From NCBI RefSeq assembly GCF_048571175.1, contig NZ_CP182348.1:248001-312000 (forward strand): a stretch of DNA of 64,000 nt, in the 5' to 3' direction. The notes below the pieces were generated by a model. That model ran no database searches. It was not told the origin of the DNA and saw only the letters and a list, made by a program, of their open reading frames with translations. A program made the translations under genes and the position numbers. This DNA comes from Terasakiella halodenitrificans. Lineage in GTDB: Bacteria; Pseudomonadota; Alphaproteobacteria; Rhodospirillales; Terasakiellaceae. Of this stretch, positions 25,734-34,120 are shown piece after piece; the stretch's first letter is position 1; every line of letters starts with the position of its first letter.

Positions 25734-27551
25734 ATGGAACTTCGCAATATTGCGATTATCGCACACGTTGACCACGGTAAAACGACGTTGGTTGACGAAC
25801 TTTTGAAACAAAGCGGCCAGTTCCGTGAAAACCAGCGCGTTGAAGAACGTATCATGGATTCTGGGGATATTGAAAAAGAACGTGGCATTACGATTTTGGC
25901 AAAATGTACGTCCGTTGAATGGAACAATACCCGTATTAATATCGTCGATACACCCGGTCACGCCGATTTCGGCGGAGAAGTGGAACGTATTCTGTCTATG
26001 GTTGACGGCGTGGTTTTGTTGGTTGATGCCGCTGAAGGTCCGATGCCGCAAACCAAGTTCGTAACCGGTAAAGCCCTGAAACTGGGGTTACAGCCGATCG
26101 TGGTTGTCAACAAGGCTGATCGCCCTGATGCGCGCCCTTATGAAGTACAGGATGAATGTTTTGATCTGTTCAGTGCTTTGGAAGCGAATGACGAACAACT
26201 TGATTTTCCAACCTTGTTTGCTTCAGGGCGTGATGGTTGGGCGGCTGAAACACCGGATGGGGAACGTACCAACCTGACACCGTTGTTTGATTTGATCTTA
26301 AAACATGTCAAAGAACCAGTTGGTGATTTGGATAAACCGTTTTCTATGTTGGCGACAACATTGGAATCCGATCCGTTTTTGGGTCGTATCCTGACCGGGC
26401 GTGTCCATACCGGGACGTTTAAAGTCAATACCAACCTGAAAGCGATGTCGGCAGACGGCGAAATCATCGAACAGGCGCGTGTGACCAAATTGCTGTCTTT
26501 CCGTGGTGTGGAACGTGTTCCGGTCAATGAAGCGCACGCTGGTGATATTGTGGCGGTTGCCGGTCTGACAAAGGCCAACGTTGCCGATACCTTGTGCGCT
26601 CCGGAATTGATGGAACCTTTGAAAGCGCAACCGATTGATCCGCCGACCCTTGCCATGACATTCTCGGTGAACGATTCACCGTTGGCGGGTCAGGAAGGAT
26701 CCAAGGTGACATCGCGTATGATCCGTGATCGTCTGTTTGCTGAAGCCGAAGGTAACGTTGCCATTACGGTCAATGAAACTGAAAATGCGGATAGTTTCGA
26801 AGTTGCCGGTCGTGGTGAATTGCAGCTGGGTGTGATCATTGAAACCATGCGCCGTGAAGGTTTTGAGTTAGGTATTTCACGTCCGCGTGTTTTGATTCAA
26901 CAAGACCCGGAAACAGGTGAGAAACTGGAACCGTTTGAAGAAGTTCAGGTCGATGTGGATGAAGAATTTTCCGGTATCGTGGTGGAAAGCCTGTCAATCC
27001 GCAAAGGGAAAATGACGGAAATGCGCCCTTCCGGTGGCGGTAAAACACGTTTGACTTTCCATGTTCCAGCTCGTGGCCTGATTGGTTATCATGGGGAATT
27101 CCTGACGGAAACCCGTGGTACAGGTATTATGGCGCGTACTTTCCACCATTTTGGTCCTTATGCCGGTCCAATTCCAGGGCGCCGCAACGGGGTTCTGATT
27201 TCTATGGTTGCGGGTGCCGCTGTCGGTTATGCGTTGGCAAACCTCGAAGGGCGCGGCCCGTTGTTTATCGCGCCGCAAACCAAGATTTATCAAGGGATGA
27301 TCATTGGCGAACATGCCAAAGGAACTGACCTTGAAGTCAATGCCATGAAATCCAAGCAACTGACCAACCATCGCGCATCTGGTAAAGATGACGCCATTCG
27401 TTTGACACCGCCGCGCGTAATTACGTTGGAAGATGCTATTGCTTATATTCAGGATGATGAATTGGTAGAAGTGACACCGGAAAGCATCCGTTTGCGCAAA
27501 TTCTACCTTGACCCGCATGTCCGTAAACGTGCAGAGAAAACTGTGGGTTAA
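25734..27551 (+). CDS. typA: Ribosome-associated translational GTPase TypA/BipA
   Basis: A 605-residue translational GTPase. G motifs are AHVDHGKTT (G1), ERGITI (G2), DTPGHADFGGEVE (G3), and VVNKADRP (G4). The C-terminal domain specific to BipA includes FRGVERVPVNEAHAGDIVAVAG, RPSGGGKTRLTFHVPARGLIGY and the end NAMKSKQLTNHRASGKDD. It acts on the ribosome, supporting growth and assembly under stress and cold. Length is normal. Codon use is strongly biased toward preferred codons, as expected for a well expressed gene. It is flanked by terminators on both sides. Confidence 0.96.
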   Translation: MELRNIAIIAHVDHGKTTLVDELLKQSGQFRENQRVEERIMDSGDIEKERGITILAKCTSVEWNNTRINIVDTPGHADFGGEVERILSMVDGVVLLVDAAEGPMPQTKFVTGKALKLGLQPIVVVNKADRPDARPYEVQDECFDLFSALEANDEQLDFPTLFASGRDGWAAETPDGERTNLTPLFDLILKHVKEPVGDLDKPFSMLATTLESDPFLGRILTGRVHTGTFKVNTNLKAMSADGEIIEQARVTKLLSFRGVERVPVNEAHAGDIVAVAGLTKANVADTLCAPELMEPLKAQPIDPPTLAMTFSVNDSPLAGQEGSKVTSRMIRDRLFAEAEGNVAITVNETENADSFEVAGRGELQLGVIIETMRREGFELGISRPRVLIQQDPETGEKLEPFEEVQVDVDEEFSGIVVESLSIRKGKMTEMRPSGGGKTRLTFHVPARGLIGYHGEFLTETRGTGIMARTFHHFGPYAGPIPGRRNGVLISMVAGAAVGYALANLEGRGPLFIAPQTKIYQGMIIGEHAKGTDLEVNAMKSKQLTNHRASGKDDAIRLTPPRVITLEDAIAYIQDDELVEVTPESIRLRKFYLDPHVRKRAEKTVG

Positions 27552-27577
27552 ATAAAGAAATATAAAGTCGATTTATT

Positions 27578-27624
27578 AAATCGTCGTGTTCATTCTTTTG
27601 AGGATGAGCGCGGCGATTTTTTTT
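27578..27624 (+). terminator. Rho-independent terminator after typA
   Basis: AAATCGTCG at 27578-27586 pairs with CGGCGATTT at 27611-27619 (one G-U pair), with an inner TCAT/ATGA extension, followed by a long T-run. Confidence 0.85.
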
Positions 27625-27679
27625 GTTTTTCTTTTTTCAACGGTGGGTTTAAGGCTGTTTGGAAAGCTTAAAAGAAAGG

Positions 27680-27695
27680 TTGACCAGTTGGTAAA
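27680..27695. promoter_or_regulatory. Possible operator upstream of the EamA-lut gene group
   Basis: TTGACCAGTTGGTAAA fits the symmetric pattern TTnACCAnnTGGTnAA at 13 of 16 positions and lies about 50 bases before the transporter start. It could bind a dimeric regulator of the lactate operon, but no regulator gene is adjacent. Weakly supported. Confidence 0.3.
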
Positions 27696-27743
27696 ATTAT
27701 TCCAAAGGTATCTGCCAAAAAAATAATAAGCGTAGAGATCGAA

Positions 27744-28634
27744 ATGAACCGTCTAAAAGCCAATATTCTGCTGCTCATCACAGCGTTGATCTGGGGCACT
27801 GCTTTTGTTGCCCAACATACCAGTATGGAAAATATCGGCCCGTATTATTTTACCGGGATCCGTTTTATGTTGGGTGGATTGGTTGTGTTGCCTTTGGCTT
27901 TGCGCGAATTATTGAAATATCGTCAAGGCGGTACTGATATTGGTCTTAAAAACTGGTTGGGTATGGCCCTTTGCGGGGTGTTTATTTTTACGGCTTCGAT
28001 CACTCAACAAATCGGAATTTCTATGACATCGGTGACCAATGCGGGTTTTTTAACCGGGCTTTATGTGCCACTGGTGCCGTTGATGTTGCTGGTTTTCTGG
28101 CGCAAACTCCCCCATTGGTCAATTTGGCCGTCTGTTGTGGGATGTATGGTCGGTACATATTATCTGTCAGGCGGTAACCTCAGTGGGTTAAGCACCGGTG
28201 ATTTCTGGATGATGGTTTCGGCTATTTTCTGGGCGGCCCAAATCATTACGGTTGGGTTTGTTGTTCGCAGTTGTTCAACCCCGGTGATGTTGGCGTCCAC
28301 ACAGTTTTTAGTCTGTGGCATACTGGGTCTGACGGGTGGGTTGATCTTTGAAGAATTCAGTATGGCCAATGTTACAGCCGCCGGATTTGAAATTTTTTAT
28401 GCAGGTATCTTGTCTGTTGGTATTGCCTTTACGTTACAAGCCGTGGCCCAAACTCATACCGGGCAGGCCGATGCTGCCATTATCATGAGTGGGGAAACCC
28501 TGTTTGCCGCCCTCGCCGGTGCTATTATCTTAGGCGAACGCTTACCTGTTGAGGGTTATTTCGGGGCTGCAATTATGTTTATCAGCATTCTGTCGGTTGA
28601 ACTTTTACCCCTGTGGCGGCGTAAAACGGCATAA
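27744..28634 (+). CDS. EamA/DMT-family membrane transporter
   Basis: A 296-residue protein with about ten membrane helices in two EamA repeats (about residues 7-137 and 150-288). Segments such as LLLITALIWGTAFVAQHTSM, YYFTGIRFMLGGLVVLPLAL and the second-repeat IIMSGETLFAALAGAIILGERL are typical of drug/metabolite transporters. It probably exports or exchanges a small metabolite; the substrate cannot be inferred. It lies 38 bases upstream of lutA on the same strand without a terminator, so it may be co-transcribed with the lactate genes, but lactate transport by an EamA protein is not established. Confidence 0.88.
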   Translation: MNRLKANILLLITALIWGTAFVAQHTSMENIGPYYFTGIRFMLGGLVVLPLALRELLKYRQGGTDIGLKNWLGMALCGVFIFTASITQQIGISMTSVTNAGFLTGLYVPLVPLMLLVFWRKLPHWSIWPSVVGCMVGTYYLSGGNLSGLSTGDFWMMVSAIFWAAQIITVGFVVRSCSTPVMLASTQFLVCGILGLTGGLIFEEFSMANVTAAGFEIFYAGILSVGIAFTLQAVAQTHTGQADAAIIMSGETLFAALAGAIILGERLPVEGYFGAAIMFISILSVELLPLWRRKTA

Positions 28635-28672
28635 TGCTTGTCAATTGTGCCTAAAAAGGCCATCTTCATTGT

Positions 28673-29443
28673 ATGTCGGAAAATGAGAAGAATGTCGGCT
28701 TGTTCGTAACCTGTCTGGTAGATTTATTTCGCCCGACCGTTGCCTTTGCAGCCGTAAAATTGATGGAAGATGCGGGTTGTTCAATCTGTGTACCGGAACG
28801 TCAAACCTGTTGTGGTCAACCCGCCTATAACAGTGGCGATAATGAGGATGCCAAGGCAATGGCGCAAATGGTGATCGAAGAATTTGAACATTTCGATTAC
28901 GTTGTCGCGCCCAGTGGGTCTTGTGCGGCGATGATCCGGGTGCATTATCCGGAATTGTTTGCAGACTGTCCTGACTGGCTGAAACGTGCGCAGAATTTAT
29001 CAGCCAAGACCTATGAACTTTTGACTTTCCTCAGTGATGTTCTGCATGTGGAAAAGGTCGAAGCCGCCCTGGACCGTACAGCAACCTATCACGATAGCTG
29101 TTCGGGCCTGCGCGAATTGGGGATCAAAAAGCAACCGCGCAAACTGCTGGACAGTGTTGAGGGCCTTGAACTGGTGGAAGCCGAACAAGCCGAGCGGTGC
29201 TGCGGGTTTGGCGGGACATTTTGCCTGAAATTTTCCGATATATCGTCGCGCATCACCGATGATAAATGTGATGATTTGCTGAAAACAGGGGCGCAAACCG
29301 TTTTGGGTGGTGATCTGGGGTGTTTGATGAATATCGCCGGACGGATGACACGACGCGGGGAAACGGTGGAAGTGCGCCATATCGCTGAGGTTTTGGCAGA
29401 TATGTGTGATGAGGTGCCGCCGATTTCACAGGGAAAGGGCTAA
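28673..29443 (+). CDS. lutA: Lactate utilisation protein A (CCG-domain iron-sulfur protein)
   Basis: A 256-residue protein with two cysteine-rich CCG domains. The first contains VTCLVDLFRPT and QTCCGQPAYNSGDNEDA; the second contains TYHDSCSGLRELGI and ERCCGFGGTFCLKF. LutABC oxidises L-lactate to pyruvate and is a flavin-independent alternative to LldD. LutA is thought to carry a cluster that passes electrons on. It is followed after three bases by lutB, and lutC overlaps lutB, so the three are translated from one message. Confidence 0.92.
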   Translation: MSENEKNVGLFVTCLVDLFRPTVAFAAVKLMEDAGCSICVPERQTCCGQPAYNSGDNEDAKAMAQMVIEEFEHFDYVVAPSGSCAAMIRVHYPELFADCPDWLKRAQNLSAKTYELLTFLSDVLHVEKVEAALDRTATYHDSCSGLRELGIKKQPRKLLDSVEGLELVEAEQAERCCGFGGTFCLKFSDISSRITDDKCDDLLKTGAQTVLGGDLGCLMNIAGRMTRRGETVEVRHIAEVLADMCDEVPPISQGKG

Positions 29444-29446
29444 GCG

Positions 29447-30871
29447 ATGAAACTGAACGCCCATAATTTTAAAGAAAATGCCAAGAAGGCGTTGAAAGAC
29501 GACGATCTTCAGGCTTCCTTGCAGAAATTGGGGACGGGTTTTCCGTTAAAACGTTTGGCGGCGATGGAGCGTTTGCCGGAATTTGAGGATTTGCGCGATC
29601 AGGCGCGCGATATTAAAGACCATACGCTGCGCCATCTTGATTTTTATCTTGAACAATTTGAAAGCCGTGTGGTGGAAACCGGCGGCAAGGTCCATTGGGC
29701 ACGCGATATCAAAGATGGGCGCAAAATCGTTCATGAAATTTGTGAAGCAGTGGGGGCGAAGACTGTCACCAAAGGTAAATCCATGATCGGCGAAGAAATG
29801 GCGATCAATGAATATCTTGAAGAAAAAGGTCTGATTCCGATTGAAACTGATTTGGGTGAATATATCATTCAGTTGCGAAATGAACCGCCTAGCCATATCA
29901 TTGCACCCGCTATTCACCTGCGTAAAAGCCATGTGGAAGAAGCCTTTCGCAAAACTCATACGGAATTACCTAAAGACCGTAATCTGGATGCCCCTGAAGA
30001 TTTGTTGGTTGAAGCCCGCACCATGTTGCGCAAAAAATTTATTGCCGCTGATGTCGGGATTACGGGCGCGAATTTTATGGTGGCGGAAACGGGTTCAACC
30101 GTTATCGTAACGAACGAAGGTAATGGCGATCTGACCCAAACTTTACCCCGTGTTCATATCGTGCTTTGTTCTATTGAAAAAGTCGTTCCGACGTTGGAAG
30201 ACTGCACAACATTGCTGCGGGTTTTGGCACGCTCAGCCACAGGGCAGGAACAATCGGTCTATACGACCTTTTCCACCGGGCCACGCGGGGAAACCGACCC
30301 GGACGGACCGGATGAATTCCATGTGGTTATTCTGGATAACGGGCGTTCGCGCATGCTGGGCCATGATACGCACGATATGTTGCGTTGTATTCGTTGTTCG
30401 GCCTGTATCAACCATTGCCCGGTCTATCAAAGTGTCGGTGGTCATGCCTATGGGTCGATCTATCCTGGGCCAATGGGTTCTGTTTTAACCCCTGCTTTGC
30501 ATGGCTTGGAAAAATCATGTGATTTGCCCAATGCCTCGACCATGTGTGGGAAATGTGAAGAAGTCTGTCCTGTCCGTATTCCCATTCCGAAGATGCTGCG
30601 ATCCTGGCGGAAAAAACAGTGGGAAGATGGCCCCGTTCCGACTATGCAACGATTGGGTATGAACTGGTGGGCCTGGTGGGCGCTACGTCCGAAGCTTTAT
30701 CACCGGGTGGCAGGTTGGAAGATGCGGGTTATGGGCTTTGTGGGCCGGAAATCCGGGCATATCAAGGCGTTTCCCCTTAAAAACGGCTGGACGGAAAATC
30801 GTGATTTTCCAGCCCCGGAAGGTAAAACCTTTCAACAACGCTGGTCTGAAAAAGGGGGGCGTCGCTCATGA
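29447..30871 (+). CDS. lutB: Lactate utilisation protein B (iron-sulfur protein)
   Basis: A 474-residue protein with an LUD domain in the N-terminal two thirds (KGKSMIGEEMAINEYLE, GANFMVAETGSTVIVTNEGN). A bis-[4Fe-4S] ferredoxin-like region follows: CIRCSACINHCPVYQ and CGKCEEVCPVRIPIPKML. The C-terminal 80 residues are Trp-rich (MNWWAWWALRP) and may touch the membrane. It works with LutA and LutC in lactate oxidation, probably delivering electrons to the quinone pool. The stop overlaps the lutC start by four bases. Confidence 0.93.
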   Translation: MKLNAHNFKENAKKALKDDDLQASLQKLGTGFPLKRLAAMERLPEFEDLRDQARDIKDHTLRHLDFYLEQFESRVVETGGKVHWARDIKDGRKIVHEICEAVGAKTVTKGKSMIGEEMAINEYLEEKGLIPIETDLGEYIIQLRNEPPSHIIAPAIHLRKSHVEEAFRKTHTELPKDRNLDAPEDLLVEARTMLRKKFIAADVGITGANFMVAETGSTVIVTNEGNGDLTQTLPRVHIVLCSIEKVVPTLEDCTTLLRVLARSATGQEQSVYTTFSTGPRGETDPDGPDEFHVVILDNGRSRMLGHDTHDMLRCIRCSACINHCPVYQSVGGHAYGSIYPGPMGSVLTPALHGLEKSCDLPNASTMCGKCEEVCPVRIPIPKMLRSWRKKQWEDGPVPTMQRLGMNWWAWWALRPKLYHRVAGWKMRVMGFVGRKSGHIKAFPLKNGWTENRDFPAPEGKTFQQRWSEKGGRRS

Positions 30872-31551
30872 GTTCGCGTGATTATATTTTGGGGCGCATT
30901 CGTTGGTCATTGGGTCGCGGTGCGTTGGAACGCGAAGATGATTTAAGCCTTGTTGAACGTTTGTCCCAACCCAAGGCCAATTTAATTCCGAAGCGCGGCG
31001 CAGGCACCCTTAAACAACAGATCAGTCTGTTTGTAAAAATGGCAAAAGAGGTCAATGCGACCGTGTCCCGCCTGAAATCTTTGGATGGTATTCCGCGTGC
31101 CGTTGCAAAATATTTGGCAGATAATGATATGGGAACGGCAATTCGTATTGCCCCACACCCCAATCTGGAAAATCTGGATTGGTCGAAATTGCAAACAAGT
31201 TTTGGCCCCAGTGCGGGCGATGATTTAAATGGTCTGGTGATGGCTTTTGCCGGTGTGGCAGAAACAGGGTCCCTTGCGCTGATATCAGGGGCACAAAGCC
31301 CGACAACACTGAATTTCTTGCCGGACAATCATATTATTGTGTTAAAAGCCGAAGATCTTGTCGGTGATTACGAGACGGTTTATGCCCGTCTGCGCCGGGA
31401 AAGTAACAGTGCGGATTTTATGCCGCGTGCCCTGAATTGGGTGGCAGGCCCATCGCGCACAGCTGATATTGAACAAACGTTATTATTGGGGGCGCATGGT
31501 CCGCGCAAGCTGCATATTTTGTTGGTAGAAAGTGATGGGTCAGAAGGATAA
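30868..31551 (+). CDS. lutC: Lactate utilisation protein C (LUD domain)
   Basis: A 227-residue LUD-domain protein, third member of the LutABC complex. Family features are the start YILGRIRWSLGRG, MAFAGVAETGSLALISGAQSP, LNFLPDNHIIVLKAEDLVGDYE, and the end NWVAGPSRTADIEQTLLLGAHGPRKLHILLVE. The last segment matches LutC but not LutB. It overlaps the ends of both neighbours: lutB by four bases, and the smr gene begins inside its last codons. Confidence 0.93.
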   Translation: MSSRDYILGRIRWSLGRGALEREDDLSLVERLSQPKANLIPKRGAGTLKQQISLFVKMAKEVNATVSRLKSLDGIPRAVAKYLADNDMGTAIRIAPHPNLENLDWSKLQTSFGPSAGDDLNGLVMAFAGVAETGSLALISGAQSPTTLNFLPDNHIIVLKAEDLVGDYETVYARLRRESNSADFMPRALNWVAGPSRTADIEQTLLLGAHGPRKLHILLVESDGSEG

Positions 31552-32122
31552 AAAATATATAGAAGCCCCGCAAAAGCGTCATCGCGGCCTCAGTGTGGGC
31601 GAAGCGCAGTTGTGGAAAAAAATTACCGATGACGTCAACCCCCTGCCCGGTCGGTTTGTCGATTTGGACGGTGCAGACCCGATCCCGGAACCCGTGGCGA
31701 CACGCCCGTTCCCGGATACGGCTGTCCCTTTACCCACTCATCGCCCGGATGAATCGCATAAACAGTTTCATCATTTGGAACATGGCAAAGCCAGTGGCGT
31801 GGACAAACGCACAATGGAACGTTTGCGCCGGGGTCAAATGGCGATGGAAGGCCGCCTTGATTTACACGGTATGACGCAGGATCAGGCCCATGCCGCTTTG
31901 TTACGTTTTATGAACTCGGCCTTTTCACAAGGAAAACGTTGCGTATCCGTTGTGACAGGTAAGGGGACGCAATTAAACGGCAAAATCGGTGTTTTGCGGC
32001 AAATGGTTCCGCATTGGTTGAACCAACCGGGTTTGCGTTCAAAAATCATTGCCTTTACCTACGCCCCTAAAAGTGAAGGGGGTGAAGGGGCGTTGTATAT
32101 TCTTTTAAAACGGTGGCGTTAA
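31535..32122 (+). CDS. Smr-domain protein
   Basis: A protein of 195 residues with a disordered, charged N-terminal half (QKDKKYIEAPQKRHRGLSVG and a Pro-rich stretch). A C-terminal Smr (small MutS-related) domain follows: GRLDLHGMTQDQAHAALLRF and VSVVTGKGTQLNGKIGVLR. Smr domains nick or bind nucleic acids; stand-alone bacterial forms are little studied, though E. coli SmrB cleaves mRNA at collided ribosomes. A GTG three bases upstream is also a possible start. In relatives it follows mltA; here it is coupled to lutC, with its start inside the lutC end. Confidence 0.88.
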   Translation: MGQKDKKYIEAPQKRHRGLSVGEAQLWKKITDDVNPLPGRFVDLDGADPIPEPVATRPFPDTAVPLPTHRPDESHKQFHHLEHGKASGVDKRTMERLRRGQMAMEGRLDLHGMTQDQAHAALLRFMNSAFSQGKRCVSVVTGKGTQLNGKIGVLRQMVPHWLNQPGLRSKIIAFTYAPKSEGGEGALYILLKRWR

Positions 32123-32616
32123 GTATTTTTGGCAATAAAACTGCGTGTTTTGCGGGTCCATTCCTCTGTAAATGCATTACAGGCGGCATAATCTTCAACA
32201 GAAGGCACTTTCTGAGCTGTGCCCACCATTCGGAAAAAATCAATCATCAATGGTTTTGATTTGATTTTGTTTTTCTTTAAAACAGTTTCCGTTGTTTCAG
32301 CAATTTCAAATACAGCTCTCAAAAAATGAAACTTCTCATAGACTTCCTGTGTTTTTTCAGGATTGAACTGCCAATCTTCTTTTGCATAAAGTTGTGTTAA
32401 ATGTGGCCCCGCGCCATGACAGGAGAAATCAATACACCCCTGATACCCTCGTTCATTCAGTTCTGTATGAACGGTGCAACTGAAGCAATCATCAAGATGT
32501 TTACAAGGAACATCTTTTTCTTTGTCGTAGGGAAAATGGTCCTCTTCGCTAAACTGTAGCGCAATACAACAAAATGCAGCACATTTAGCGCAATTATAAT
32601 CGAACTTGGGCATCAT
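32119..32616 (-). CDS. Cysteine-rich protein of unknown function
   Basis: A 165-residue cytosolic protein. The first 75 residues hold about ten cysteines, including YNCAKCAAFCCIALQF, CKHLDDCFSCTVH and CIDFSCHGAG. They are arranged like a YkgJ/Fe-S or zinc-chelating module. The rest is helical and charged. It is not a known ferredoxin. The gene converges on smr with a four-base overlap, and no partner gene lies on its strand. I do not recognise a family with confidence. Possible roles are metal binding or a pentapeptide-type iron-sulfur protein, both guesses. Confidence 0.7.
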   Translation of the reverse strand: MMPKFDYNCAKCAAFCCIALQFSEEDHFPYDKEKDVPCKHLDDCFSCTVHTELNERGYQGCIDFSCHGAGPHLTQLYAKEDWQFNPEKTQEVYEKFHFLRAVFEIAETTETVLKKNKIKSKPLMIDFFRMVGTAQKVPSVEDYAACNAFTEEWTRKTRSFIAKNT

Positions 32617-32748
32617 ACCGTACTCATTGAAGTTTCGTTTCTTACTAAGAATATACAGGACTATTTTAAAAATTGCCTAATTTGAACTGGAAAAGAGAGA
32701 ATATATAGTATATCCCTCTTATAAATTAACTGGATATAAGCTAATATT

Positions 32749-33111
32749 GTGACACCATTTGGCGAAAAAGTACGTGAGCTGCGAAAAAATCGTGGTATTT
32801 CATTGAAGAAAATGGCGCAAGACCTTGAAGTGTCTTCTGCCTATTTGTCGGCATTGGAACATGGGAAACGGGGTAAACCCGGCCCAGGTTTTGTGATGCA
32901 GGTTGCCGGGTATTTTAATTTAATCTGGGATGATGCTGAGGAATTAAAAGAATTGGCAACCTTGTCTCATCCTCGTATTGTGGTGGACACGGTAGATCGT
33001 TCTGCAAATGCAACGTTATTGGCGAATTTATTGTCACGCCGCATTAGCCGCCTGGACGAAGAAACAATTGCTGAATTAATTGCCCGAATTGAAGAAACAA
33101 TTCCAAGCTAA
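32749..33111 (+). CDS. XRE-family transcriptional regulator
   Basis: A 120-residue regulator starting at GTG. Residues about 3-60 are a Cro/CI helix-turn-helix: FGEKVRELRKNRGISLKKMA then EVSSAYLSALEHGKRGKPGP. The C-terminal half is helical with a possible dimerisation segment (SRRISRLDEETIAELIARIEE). This type, with the GKRGKPGP wing, is found right after the smr gene in many alphaproteobacteria, and its targets are not well known. The gene for a secreted protein starts 20 bases after its stop, so the two are probably co-transcribed. Only a weak ribosome site precedes the GTG. Confidence 0.88.
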   Translation: MTPFGEKVRELRKNRGISLKKMAQDLEVSSAYLSALEHGKRGKPGPGFVMQVAGYFNLIWDDAEELKELATLSHPRIVVDTVDRSANATLLANLLSRRISRLDEETIAELIARIEETIPS

Positions 33112-33130
33112 GGAACGGGAAGGAAGAATA

Positions 33131-34057
33131 ATGAAAAAATTGCTTCTGGGGAGTGCCCTGTGTCTGATCAGTTTTCAATTGCATGCCAGTGAGCCTCGTT
33201 ATTCCAGTTGGTCGGACCCGAATAAAGAAGTCAGTCAACAAAGCGATGCCTTGAAGAATATGATCCAGGAATTGAACAATTTGGTGAAAGAAGCGGAACA
33301 AGCCCGTGCGGCGGATCCCCGTTTTTTACAGGATTTAAAGAACTTGACCAATCGATATGGTCAGACAACCGTGCCCCGTGTAACCCTGCAAGATGATTTT
33401 GCCGATGGGAATTTTACGGAAAGTCCCGTTTGGCAGGTGGTCAGCGGGAAATACTGGATAGAAAAAGGCTATGGTCTGCGCTCATTTGTTGATGGATCAT
33501 CAACGGCATCAAATGCAGGAAGTTCATCGGCACGCAAAGTGTCGAAGGAAGAATTGTTAATCGGTGTTCTGGGGGCCGTTTTGGGGGGTAAAACCCAAAC
33601 GCAACCACAGGAACAAGCGCAGGCAACCTCTGTGGCATCCTCTGCTGAAATTTATACAGATCACACGATTTCCAATAATTTCGAAATTGATATGGATATG
33701 TCGAGTTGGGTGGATGGGGGACATTTGGAATTTGGCCCTTATCAAGGCACCAATCGTCAGACCGGATATCGTTTGGTTTATCAAGGGGGGCAATCCCCTG
33801 CCCTGCAACTGGTGCGCCATTATAGCAATAGTTCCGCAGTTGTTGCGCGCTATGACATTTTAAAATTGGAAGACCAGAAAAATCATAAACTGGTCTGGAA
33901 ACGTGGGGCCGGTGGCCGTATTACGGTGCGTGTGGATGATAAGGTTGTGATTGATGTGAAAGATCACAGTTTTAAGGATAAGTTTGCCGGATTTATTTTG
34001 ACCAATAAAAAGGGTGATTTCACCGTCAAATCCATTTCCATATTGAATGCGCAGTAA
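33131..34057 (+). CDS. Secreted protein with a lectin-like (LamG/DUF1080-type) C-terminal domain
   Basis: A 308-residue exported protein. The ATG at 33131, preceded by GGGAAGGAAG, gives a clean signal peptide (MKKLLLGSALCLISFQLHAS). A charged helical stretch (about residues 25-75, probably coiled coil) follows. The C-terminal region (about 85-308) has a beta-sandwich pattern: LQDDFADGNFTESPVWQVVSG, EIDMDMSSWVDGGHLEFGPY, and GGRITVRVDDKVVIDVKDHS. It resembles concanavalin-type domains that bind glycans. A Gln/Ala/Ser-rich insertion lies at about 130-170. Function is unknown. It is probably co-transcribed with the XRE regulator gene. Confidence 0.75.
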   Translation: MKKLLLGSALCLISFQLHASEPRYSSWSDPNKEVSQQSDALKNMIQELNNLVKEAEQARAADPRFLQDLKNLTNRYGQTTVPRVTLQDDFADGNFTESPVWQVVSGKYWIEKGYGLRSFVDGSSTASNAGSSSARKVSKEELLIGVLGAVLGGKTQTQPQEQAQATSVASSAEIYTDHTISNNFEIDMDMSSWVDGGHLEFGPYQGTNRQTGYRLVYQGGQSPALQLVRHYSNSSAVVARYDILKLEDQKNHKLVWKRGAGGRITVRVDDKVVIDVKDHSFKDKFAGFILTNKKGDFTVKSISILNAQ

Positions 34058-34120
34058 TATTTGACCCTGTCTGTTTTTCCTCGCATAAAGGGAAGAACAA
34101 AATAAACGGAAAGGCCCGAA

